Shown here: one piece after another, positions 35,060 through 46,496 of the stretch | How positions within the stretch are numbered: position 1 is the first letter of the stretch | Layout of the letters: every line of letters begins with the position of its first letter | From: Anaspis maculata | Taxonomy: Eukaryota; Arthropoda; Insecta; Coleoptera; Scraptiidae | DNA: 64,000 nucleotides | Direction: 5' to 3' | NCBI GenBank assembly: GCA_949128115.1 | Contig: OX421966.1 | Span: 69,809,416-69,873,415 of the forward strand | Made by a program: the position numbers and the translations under genes | The notes under the pieces: model-generated | Database searches by the model: none | What the model saw: the letters and a program-made list of their open reading frames with translations, nothing else | Told to the model about the DNA's origin: nothing

Positions 35060-38000
35060 GAAATGTTGAGGGTTTTATAGAGACGTTAGTAATTTTGGCA
35101 GATTTGAGAAATTTGAAATGCAAGAAAACGATCAGATCGCCAGACCAGAGGAAACCGGAGGCGGAAAGACAAGAGGGAACGAGATACGAATCGGAGATTA
35201 AATAAATAGAGATGGCAGAGATAAAGGCATCAATGAATAGAATGGAAGAGTCCATGATGGAGAAAAAGCGAAAGAATACGTCTATTTTGGAAACGGAAAT
35301 GGAGAGGAAACTCCCATGGTCTATTTTGGAAACCATGGGAGAGGAAAACAAACTAGAAATAGTGGTGGCAAGCGTACGAAACTTTGATGATTATGCAAGC
35401 AAAGAAGAAGCTGTTAGATACTTGAATATATTTAATATTGAAAGTGACTTGAGAGAAAAGAAAGAAAATGGGAAGGTAGTGACGATGGGATATCAAAGAA
35501 TGAATGTCGACGGACAGGATAACAGATGGAGCGACAGAGAAAAGAGACCAAGAGCTGCAAAAATTGAGAACTCGACACCAAAAAACCGAAGATGAATGAA
35601 AGGAGAGACAACGAAGGAAAGGAGAGAACAAGGACAATGGCAAAAAAAATGGAGATAATACTGAGCAGGAAGGCGAATAAGATAACGGGACGGGGGGAGG
35701 AGGAATGCGAGGAAACGGAGACAATGCAATGAATACGGACAATGAGAAGTATACGGAAGGAAAGCGTTGCAAAAAGAAGAACCAAAGTAGCAAAATTAGA
35801 GAAGAGAAGAAAACTATTCTCAGACTGGGAACTTGGAATGTTAAGAGGCCTGAACGGAAAAAAAGAAAAATTGGCGGAAGAACTGGAGAAGCTACAAATG
35901 GATTATGTAGGTGTAACAAAGACGAATAGAAAAGGCAAGGGTGTGCTGCAGTTACCAAACAGTTACTGGATGTACTGGTCAGGAGTGGACGAGGGCGAGA
36001 ATGCAAGAGCAAGAGTAGCAATACTACCAAAGAGGACAAGATGCGATGTGTGCAGAGGGAGCGACTAATAAATGAAAGAAAACTATCTGTTGATATCTTG
36101 GAGGGGAAAGGGAAAGAAGAATACACTTTCATAGTGGCCTATGGCCCGAACAAGGGTGCAAAGAAGGACGAAAAGGACAACTTCTACAACGAACTACAGC
36201 TGAAGATAGATAGAAGCACCCACAAGACAATAATAATGGGAGACCTGAACGGAAGAGTGGGTAGTAAGAATGGAGGAGTGGAGTGGTGCCTGGGGAAGCA
36301 AGGAGAAAGTGCAAGAAATACAAACGGACATAGAATAATAGAACTTAGCCTGGCGAACGAATTGAAAATCGGAAATACGCACTTGATTCACAAAGAAATA
36401 CATAAAATATCGAGGGAAGTACAAAGTAGAAACGAGAAATCGATAATCGATTATTTTCTGGTAAACAGAGAAATATGGAATGATTTGACAGGCATAAGAG
36501 TGAGAAGAAGACCTGAAATTGGAAGCGATCATTATTTAATAGTCATGAAAATCAGGGAACAAGAAATGAAAACAGATATCAAGAGAAGAAAGGTCTAGAA
36601 CAAAAAGATCAAATGCTATAGACTGACCTGCCCGGATGTGGAGGATACATTTCAAATGGCACTAAACATCACCTTGGAAAAAACGAGACCAAATGAAACA
36701 TACACGGACATCGAGAAAATATGAAAGAGATTCGAAGGAGGAGTGTTATCGGCGGCAGAAAAGAGCTGTGGGTTGACAAGACTGGTGAACAGAGACACAA
36801 GAAGAACGAACTGGTGGACGGAGAGGAGCAAGGAAGCAGTCAAAGAGAAAAAACAAAAGTGGAAGAAATACATAGGAACGAGCGAAGCAAGCCATTACGA
36901 AGAATATAAAAAAGCAATAAAGCGGCGAAAAGAGTAATTCTAGAGAAAAAAAGAAGATCTTGGGTAGAATTTGGATTGAGAACGACAAATACATACAAGA
37001 GAAACCAGAAGCTTTTCTTCAGTACAAGCAAAGGCATGAGGCAAAAGAAAAAGACAGTGCTGAAAAACTTGGAAGATAAGGCAGGGAAAACAATTGGAGA
37101 CGAAGGGCAGATAATGAAGAGATGGAGAGAATACTTTTAAGGGCTACTAGAAGAAACAGATGTAACACTTGATGTAACACAAAAAAGAACAAGAGAAAAC
37201 ACACCACAGAGGGAAGCAACACGGGAAAGAAACCAAAACAAGGAGATTCAGAACAAGAACTGCTAGCGGCAATAAGGAAAGCTAAGCTAGGAAAAGCACC
37301 GGGGTACGACAAGATAACGAATGAGATATTGAAAGCACTGACAGACGAAGCACTCGAAGATCCAAGAGGAATCATGAACATGATAGTGAAAGAGGGAAGA
37401 GGACCCCAAGCCTGGCAAATAGGTATCATAACACCGATATACAAAGAAGGAGATAGTCAAGAATGTCACAACTATCGAGCAGTTGCACTGCTCAGTAACG
37501 CAGCAAAGATATTCGCTAGAATATTGGAAAAAAAGACTGAGAGATCAACTGGAGGAGACACTTGGAGACACACAATTCGGTTTCAGACCGAACAGAGGAG
37601 TACAAGATGCCATTCGTTCTAAGACAAATAGCGGAAAAAGCCATACGAGAAAGAGAGACAGTACACCTTTGTTCGGTGGATTTGGAAAAGGCTTTCGATA
37701 GAATCGACAGAAACGACATATGGAAGACACTACGAAAAAGGGGAGTGCAGCAGAGCACAGTGAAGAGCATTCAAAGTCTGTATAGAAAAACGACAAATCA
37801 CGTAAGATCGAAACATGAAACATCTCAAATGTTCGAGACAACGAAGGGAGTAAGACAGGGATGTATACTGAGCTAGATTCTCTCCACTGCGGTACTGGAC
37901 GAGGCTATAAAAGGAACAAGAAAGGATGCAAGACAATAGGACATAGGCTACTGGAAGATGCAAAGAATCAAGATTCCCGAAATATGCCACGCCGACGATA

Positions 38001-38790
38001 TGGTTATGATCGCAAAAAAACGAAGAAACACTGAACAGAAACATGCAGATATACAAAGGCGAACAAGTACAACATGAACATCAACCAGAGTAAGACGTAG
38101 ATCATGACCGTTGGCAAAGAAGCAAAACACACAATTGAGTTGAACGACGCAAAACTGAAACAAGTCGAAACATTTGAATACTTGGGCTCATTCGTGTCAC
38201 AGGACGGAAAGCTGGACAAAGAAATTATTGAGAGAACCACAGCAGCGGTAAGACTATCCAGTTCCAAACTCCATAAAGACAACATTCATAGGAAACAAAG
38301 AAATCCCCAAAGACACCAAAACAGAAATATTAAGAAAAGTGGTCACCCCAATCTTGACATACGGGTCTGAGTCTTGGACTTTGACAGAGAAAGAAAGAAG
38401 AAAGATTGAAGTGACAGAAATGAGATTCTCAAGAAAAAAAGACGACAAGACAATCATGTCATGGACAATATGAGGAACACAACATTTGAAGACAAAGTCA
38501 ACACGAAACCTGTGGATCGAACAATAGAGGAAGGACAATCAGGATGATTCGGTGATCTCAAGAGAACGGAGGAAAACAGAATAACCAGGAGAGTGTTCGA
38601 AGCTAGAACAATAAAGAGAAGAAGCAGGGGAAGACCTAGAAGAACGTGGTGTGATGAAGTGAGGAAAGCTGCGGAGAGGAGGAAAAAGACGATGGAGGGG
38701 GCGACTCGGTCGGTACAAGATCGAACAGGATGGAGAGAAATATGAAGAAAGGACCCCACGAAGTACTTGACTCCACAAACTGCCTTACAC
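35060..38790 (+). pseudogene. Decayed near-full-length LINE (APE endonuclease and reverse transcriptase)
   Basis: Order on the plus strand: a Lys/Glu-rich N-terminal region (35212..35595); an APE endonuclease with GTWNV (about 35828), GDLNGRVG (about 36241) and GSDHYL (about 36522), split by a frameshift near 36050; then a reverse transcriptase with GKAPGYDKI (about 37295), QFGFRPNRG (about 37575), DLEKAFDRID (motif A, about 37680), GVRQGC followed by a stop (about 37850..37875) and HADD in place of YADD (about 37992). The tail has LTYGSESWTLTEKERRKIE and GRPRRTWCDEV. Domain order and tail match RTE-like or related endonuclease LINEs. Several frameshifts and stops make it dead. A-rich plus-strand coding bias is clear against the neighbours. 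Confidence 0.9.
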
Positions 38791-40900
38791 TTGTAAGGGT
38801 AACATACCTAGGCAGAAGGATTAAGATTAGTCCATAGTTGCTTGCTATTACTCCAAAACCAAAGCTGAAAACCGATTCGATTGCACTGAATGCAGCTATC
38901 AATCTTTTCAACATAGCTCGAAGCACTCAAACCGCCGAAATGATTCGAATTGGATTATTATTGCGAAAACAAATCCGGAACTTTTTTTCCAATGCAACAC
39001 GCTTTTCCAGGTGTTATTCGAATAGGATAAATACAAATAACAATACGTTTTCCGCGCCATCAAAGCCCCGGTAATAAAATCATTCGACCGATTGCAAAAT
39101 CAGTTTCGTTTCAAATAGTCCCCGGTTCTCTCGCGCCTTTATCAATATTTTGCCTCCAACTCTATTTAAATTTCATCTGCATCACACGCTCATTGATCCA
39201 ACCGAGTGGCGAAAGCTCTCGGTTTTCAGAGTGGGCATATCCAAATAATTAAAAATCCATAAGCTTATAGCTGTATAATATACATTTACATTTATTGGAG
39301 CCGTCCTTTTGAATAAATAAGCGGGTTTTTTCCTCGCTTTCGATTTCTTTCGACGATAATAATTATTATCGTCAACTGTATACTTGTATGAGTGGCTTTA
39401 CAAAGCAGGGCATATTGACCTCAGAGCTGAAGTTCTGGGAATTTACGCACGCCTACGCTTAATGAAAATCCGGGCTTTCGACAGAATGACCTTCTAGTAG
39501 GATACCTTTTGCGGCATTGTATTTTTGAATCGTTTCAATCTTTTAGAGCACACTCGAAATAAAACGGGAAACGGTGGAAAACTGGGGAAAATCGGTGTAT
39601 CCAAATTAGTACCCATCAGGCGCCAGGGCAAAAAAATTGAGGCAATGAAGGAATAATTCCCAACAAGGTGTAATATCCTTGAAGCACTCGTAGTTAGTGA
39701 TGTAAAATTTCGTGTAATTTATAAAAATGTAGAATTTCTGTTAACTCACATCAAGTCCAGCTGTCATTTATGTAGGTAATTAATGGAATGTTGTTGCGTT
39801 GTTTTCTGCTTCTGTTTGTTTTTGGTACCTACTTGGACCGATTGGGCCACTCCAGTCCGCGTGCCTTTCTCCAATTGGCTATAGATAAGAACTAGCCCAG
39901 CGCGCCGGTAGGCAGAATCTGATGAAACGAAGCGACGTAGTTACTTCTTCCTTTTCAGTTTGAAACTCGCATCAGAGCTGTCGCCTAGTTGTGTGCTGTA
40001 CATCCACGTTTTTCCTTTCGAGTGGTCTTCGAAATTGTGTTAGTTCAAAGCCAGAAACCGCCTGTTCTGCGGGTTTATTTGGCGAACGTTGGATCATTAG
40101 GGTATTGGACCCGAAGTAGGCATTGTTCCACCGTCTAAAGAAGTACAACCACACCTGGCGCATCAAACGAAACCGTCTGTCACCTGGAGATGGAGTAAAG
40201 ACTGATTTGGTTCCCCCTTTTTGTTATATTTTCGACTTGGAGTCGACACTGAGTTGAGTGAATTGTTGTAGGTTTCTTCGTTTACCCACCACTCAGTTTT
40301 TCTACTACATTATGAGTTTTTCTGCGATCAAGCTCTCGACATCTCTATTTCCTGTCATCCCGTTTCAAACTTTGGAGATTTTGCCAGCAAGCCGTCAACG
40401 TCACCGTCACCATCATCGAAATCGTCACGTTTACGCAACAGGGAATTTCCCGAGCGACTCTTCCCTTGGAAAGGAAACGATCCAACGAGGAGCCCCCTTT
40501 TGGTTTGGGTGCAAGTTTTTCCAAACCGCCCGTCGAGTCCTGTCGCACTAGCGTGGACCCCATCTTCTACGACACCGAGTCTAGCCATCGCCCGCACTCT
40601 GGAAGTCTTTGCGTATGACAAATTATGTTGCGTATATAAAATATATGAAATTATGGTCATATGTCGATCGCGGCCGTCAGGAAGTCGTCACCGGGCGTAC
40701 CGCTTTGCGTTTTGGTCAAGTGAGCCGCGGCGATATTTTGCCTATTGTGTTGCTTCATTCTCCCTCTATTACTTGTGTTTCATCAAAAATGCATAAACGA
40801 TAATAATTTTTTTACGTTGATATTTGGCTGAACACTACTCGAGTACCGTTCTAGAAAAAAGACGGAAGAAAAATAGATTGACAGTACTTACCTGATGATA
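38791..40900. other. Non-repetitive DNA, no gene supported
   Basis: Mixed-composition sequence without inverted repeats. 39950..40180 resembles the end of a long terminal repeat followed by a TGGCGAAC primer-site-like string (about 40079), but no partner repeat was found. 40260..40800 carries open frames on both strands without a recognisable domain; a gene or regulatory region cannot be excluded. Confidence 0.35.
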
Positions 40901-40909
40901 AGTATGAGA

Positions 40910-42160
40910 GTTCCAAAAGTTGTTCAGTATTTTTGGAAATCTCCATTGACTTTTGCAGATTTCTAGGAATTTCCAGGGATTTCCAAGATATTCTGAAAGA
41001 TTTTAATGGATTTCTTGAGATTTTTCGAGACTCCCATGAATTTCCATGAATTTCTCGAAATTTCTACGGGATTTCTGGAAAAAGAAAATTAATTGAGATT
41101 TCTGGAGGTTTCTGAAGAGTTCTCCAAATATTTAAAGAATTTCTAGCTATTTCTAGAGATTTCTACGTAGGTACTTCCCAAAGGTATTCACGATTTTCGA
41201 TCTATGAGCTAGAGTGGAGATTTGTATAGAACTTTTAGTGTTATTTCATGTTTACTGCGGTATTCGTGAAGATTGCAATGGATTTTTAGAGAATTTTTCT
41301 CATTTATCACTATTTCTTTTGGAGATTCGTAAAGGATTCTACAAAATTCGTGGAATTTCCAAAGATTTTCGTGGGATTACTGAGAATTTCTGAAGATTTT
41401 TCAATGGAATTTCTAAGAATTTATAGGGAGTTTCCAAAGTTTCTATGGGATTCCTAGAATTTTTTTCAGAATGTCTAGGAATCTCTGAATTTCTCTATAA
41501 GAACTCCAAAGATTTAAAAAAAAATCCCAAGGAATTTTTCAAGATTTCTACTGAAATCCGAGGGATTTGTGAGGTCTCCACGGGATTACTTTTCATTATA
41601 TATTATTCTTTCACCTCCTTGTTTATTGTTCTAATTTGAATTTATTGAATTTGTCACATTTTATTATATGTCAAAAAATCTTTCCACATTTACAAGTTTT
41701 TTACGCCTAGATAATGTCTAAATAAAAGACGAAACGTCGGCGAAAGAACAAGAATTTTATTACGTAGATCACGCCTTCACGCCTTCCTGTAATTGGGTCA
41801 TCCTTTTAAGATCAAAATTACTTTTCATATTTTCCTCGATATTTTTAAAGAGGATTTTTAGAAATTTCTTCGAAATTGTGAAAAATTGCTATGAATTTCT
41901 TTCTAAAGGATTTCTGAAGTCTTTTGTGGAAAGTCTGAAGATTTTTGAGGATTCTTATGAATTTTTATGCATTTCTGTAGGTTTCCGCGGAATATCTAGG
42001 GATTTTCGAAGACTTGTTCAGGATTTCTAGAGACTTTGGTAGCTTATGAAAATTTTGAAGAATTTCTAGGGATTTTTAAAGATGTCTGTAAGATTTCTCA
42101 GAATATTCGGGAGATTTCTGGGGATTCCTGTGAAAATTTCTGATTCGAGTAGGTAATCAG
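40910..42160 (+). repeat. 10-bp-period satellite outside IR-A
   Basis: GATTTCT/GAATTTC strings recur at almost exactly 10-bp steps, for example through 40960..41100. The array continues into IR-A. A non-satellite insert occupies about 41575..41830. Confidence 0.85.
41704..41740 (+). other. Possible degenerate hammerhead-ribozyme-like motif
   Basis: The string CTAGATAATGTC is followed, after an 8-nt loop, by GAC GAAAC GTC, so a 3-bp helix would close just before GAAAC, as in hammerhead cores of Penelope-like elements and retrozymes. The CTGATGA core is not exact. Similar GAAACGTC contexts occur at about 49540..49577 and 53070..53116. Confidence 0.2.
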
Positions 42161-45104
42161 TATTATATCCGACGAGCTTTCGATGCCAGAATATATTATG
42201 ATTGTTGGTTGGATTGTTGATTGGGGTTGTATGTTAACGGATGACAGATTATGTTATAACTGTCACAATCATGTTATGACTCGAGTCTCTCAAAAGCTTA
42301 GACATGAGCTGTCAAAAATGAAAAAACCTCCATTAGAATCTTCTGTCACTTTTTGTCAGTGACATTCCCCTTTGACATATCACGGTGAAAAGCTTATTTT
42401 CTTTCTCCCACCGACCATACGCGCATACCAAATTTGGCTGAAATCGGCCAGACGGTTTGGAAATAAATCAAGGGACAAACAAAACTGACATACATACTAA
42501 CACATACACTAACTTACTAACAGACAGACCGACAAGGAAAATTTTTTGTTTTACTCCTCATCGAAAGAAACCCAGAAAAGTTCGAAAGTTTTCCGTCAGA
42601 TTCTTGAGGATTTCAATAGATTTCTGACGATTTCGAATGATTCCGAGAATTTTAAGTGGGATTTACAGGGATTTCTACGACAATTCTAGGAATTTCTGAA
42701 GATTTCGGAAGATTACCAATAACTTCCAAAAATCCCATAATATTTCTACGGTTTTTAGGAATTACGAAAAGACTTCTATGAGATTCTCAAAGATTTCCGA
42801 TAATTTCTAAGCAGCTCTATAGATTCTACGGAATTTCTAGAAATTTTTATGGAATTTCTAGATATTTCTACAAGATTTCCTGAAAGTTCTAGGGATTTTT
42901 TCAGGATTTTAACGATTTTCAAATTTTTCCATGATTTCCAAGAATTTCTATAGATGTTTGTTAACTACGGGATTACCAAGGATTTCCGAAAATTTCCATG
43001 AGATTTTTCCAGGAGTATTCAAAGAATGTTGAGGACTCCAAAGATTTCTATGGATTTTATGAAGATTTGTATTATATCAGACTTCCAGGGATTCCTAAAG
43101 ATTCCCACGAAATGTTTCAAGAATTTCCAGAGATTTGTGAAGATTTGTACAGAAATTCAAAAAATATTCACAAGATTTCTGAGAATTCCTGTAGGAATTC
43201 CCAGGGATTTCTGGACATTTTTCACATTTCTTGAAGTTTCGTTTCGGATTTCTAGGAATGTCCGAGTTTCTTCACAGAATTTTGTAGGGATCTCTGGAGA
43301 TTTCTACAAGGTATCTAGGGATTTTCAAAGATTTGTACGGAGTTACTAGGGATTTCTAAGGATTTCTGGCGATGTGTAGGGAGTTCTAAGACTTAAGATG
43401 TGTACGTATTTTCTATTGTGTTCAAGATTGCTACGTGCAGGATGAAGATTTGTATGGAATTTCTAGGCTTTTCAATATTTCTATTGAAGATATAAAGATT
43501 TCCAAATATCTCTACAAATTTTACAAGATGTCTAAAGATTTCGGAAAACTTTAGGGAATTCTAAAAGTTTCTACAAGATTCTTGAGTATTTCTAAAAATA
43601 TTCACGATTAATTACAGATTTCTGAATGTTTCTGAGATTTTTACAAGATTTTTGAGTATTTTCTCTCAAGCTTTAACTTCATTCCCTCTTTCGACTGAGT
43701 TAATTTTTAAGAATTCGATGAAGTTCTTAAGTAAAGAATTTTATGTCTAGAATACTCCTACGGATTTTTTTAGGATTTCCTCAGTATTTCTGAAACTCTT
43801 TGTTGATTCTTGCAAATTTCTACGGGATTTCCATGGATTTCTCAAGATATTTTCAGATTTCAAGGAACTTTTCGAGATTTTCAAGGACTTTTAGAAATTT
43901 TAATGAATTTCTCAAAATTTCTACAGGATTTCTAGGAATTTATGAAGATGTCTACATCTAATTCCCAAAGATATTACTAAGATTTTTGAGCATTCCTGTG
44001 GGAATTTCTAGAAATTTCTACGGGGAATCTGAGGATTCCTGAAGAATCGATCGGAAATTTTAGGCATTTCCGAATATTTCCACGGAATTTTCAAGGATTT
44101 CTGGAGATCATCATGGGGTTTCTAATTATTTCCAAGAATTTTTGAGAATTTCTATGCAGTTCTGGGATTGAAAATTTCAATAGATCTATGCTATGGGCTG
44201 AACTGAAGATTTTCATGCAATTTCTAGTGCTTTCAAGATTGCTACGGTATGTTTGAAGATTTACAGGGATCTCTGAGATTATTTATCTATTTATTTATCA
44301 CTGTTCGCTTTGGGGGGGGGGATTTCTGAAGAATCCTACAAGATTCGTGAGACTACAAGATTGGTGGGAATTTCCACGATTTCCAAAGATTTTTACGGGA
44401 TTACTGGGGATTTCTGAAGATTTTTCACGGGATTCTTGAGAGTTTATAGAGGTTTCAAAATATCCAAGGATTTCTGAAAATCTGATTTGGATTTCTGAAA
44501 ATCTAGATAATTATACAAGATTTCCAGGAGTTTCTAGAGATTTCTGAAAAATTTCAACTGATTTTCGGAAATTCTTGAAAATTTTCCAAGATTTCTACGA
44601 ATTTTCAAGGAATTATTGGAGATTTTTGAAAATTTCTGCAAGATTCTCAGGAATTTATGAATATTTAGAGAAGAAAAACTTCTGGAGATCCAGGAATTCT
44701 AAAATCTACATACATTCGAGGGATTTCTCAAGATTTTTACGGAAATTCCAGGATTTCTTCAAGGTCTCTATGGGATTACTTTCATTTCAAGAAGATTGCT
44801 GTGGATGTTTAGAGATTTCTACGAGAATTACAGAAAAGCTTCTATGAAACTTTCAAGGATTTCTGAGGATTTATAAGCAGTTCTCGAGATTCTACGGGAT
44901 CACCAGAAATTTTTATGGAATTTCTAGATATTTCTACGAGATTTCCAAAAGTTTCTAGGAGTTTGTCCGTATTTCTACAGGATATCTAGAGATATCTAAT
45001 GATTTGTATGAAATTTTGAAAAATATATTTACAAGAATTTCAATGAATTTTTTGAAATTTATAACGGATTTTCAGGGATCTTGAAGAATATCAACGAGAT
45101 TTTG

Positions 45105-45655
45105 TATCGACTCTTCAAAATTCAAAAGCGAGTAATTAGAGCACTGGTCTGTGTTGGAAGTAGGGAGCACTGCAGGCCACTCTTCAAGCACCTCAAAATA
45201 TTGACACTTCCTAGCATTTACATTTTTAATACAATTATGCATTTCAAGCAAAACAAGACTGCAAGGAAGAATTGCGACTTTCACGAGTATAATACGCGTA
45301 ATAGAAATGAATCAAGCACCCCATACCATAGGATAACCAGAACTCAGCAAGATGTAAGATACATGGCAATTAAGCTATTGAGAGGGGTCCCCATGGCGAT
45401 CGGGCAGCTTCCGTTGAACGAGTTTCGTGTTGGGTTGAAAGAGTACCTCTCAAGCCACTCCTTCTACTCCATATCGGAATTTTTGGATTTGTTAAAATAA
45501 TTTTTAGTTTGTATTTTCTGTTATTGTTGTTTGACTGTATTTGATTGTCTTGTGTGATGATAATTGTTTTTACTTTGTTTCAATTCTAATGACTTGTGTA
45601 AGCTCCATTTTGAGCAAATATGAAACACCAATAAATTATCTTTATCTTTATCTTT
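45105..45655 (+). pseudogene. 5'-truncated LINE ORF2 C-terminus at the centre of IR-A
   Basis: The frame ending at 45500 reads IQKRVIRALVCVGSREHCRP, then LKILTLPSIYI, then a HEYNTRN-type string, the characteristic C-terminal tail of CR1/Jockey-type reverse transcriptases. It ends with an (TATCTT)n tail at about 45634..45655. The satellite lies on the plus strand to its left and on the minus strand to its right. No target duplication was found. Confidence 0.85.
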
Positions 45656-46496
45656 GGGAATGCCTAGAGATCCAGCAGAAATATTCAAAAATCCATCCTC
45701 AGAAATATTTTAGAAATCTTCAGAAAATCCCGCACGAACATTCAGAAATCTCTAAATTCTTGAAAATAAACTCAAGTCGAAAGAGGGGATCAAGTTGGAA
45801 GTTAGAAGAAAATCGCCAGAAGTCTCGTAGAAATTTATAGATGCTCTCAAAAATCTTAAATCTCAAAAATTTGTGATAAATCGTAAAACCTTTAGGAACT
45901 CCAAGAACATCGTAGAAAATCTTAGAACTCCTTCAAATTCTTTGTAATTTTTAGAAATCTCGTAGAAATTTCTATCAAGAAATCTTTGAAAATTCCATAG
46001 AAACCTTGAAAACTCTAGAAATTTCATACAGATTCCAACTCTGTACGTAAAACTCGTGAACACAATAGAAATTACAGGTATATACCGCTCCAATCTCAGA
46101 ACTTTTCACACTTATTCAGAAATCCTTAGAAATTCCTAGTAACCCCGTTGAAATCTTTGGAAACTTAGAATGTTGCTAAAATCTTCAGAAACCCTTACAA
46201 ATTTTGGAGAAAAATTTAAAATCTCCAGCAATCCAAAACGAATCTTCAGGAATCCCTATAGAGATTCCGTAGAAATGTACAGAAATCCCTAGAAATTCTT
46301 CCAGGAATTCTCAGATATTTCGTGGAATCTTTAGTTATTCTGTGGAAATCTTCTCAAATCTCTAGAAATCTTTGTAAAAATCTTTCAGAATCCCTAAAAA
46401 TTTAACTACAATTTCTGATTCATCGAAATACTGTAGAAATAATTGAGAAATTCATAGAAATTCTTGAGAATTCTCAACTTCCCCAAAAAACTCTCA
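45656..46496 (-). repeat. 10-bp-period satellite, inverted, in the IR-A spacer
   Basis: AGAAATC/GAAATTC strings at about 10-bp steps, in the orientation of the right arm. This block has no partner between the LINE fragment and the left arm. Confidence 0.8.

Noticed and set aside
35353..36132. 259-codon hydrophobic frame on the minus strand.
   Set aside because: Antisense shadow of the A-rich LINE coding strand; the plus strand carries recognisable endonuclease motifs.
40020..40100. Possible LTR end plus primer-binding site (TGGCGAAC).
   Set aside because: No second LTR, no terminal TG..CA pair and no gag/pol nearby.
42998..43349. Overlapping frames rich in Phe, Lys and Ser in the decamer satellite, with paired frames at 48472..48688.
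   Set aside because: Three decamers make a 30-nt, 10-codon period, so open frames arise automatically from the repeat.
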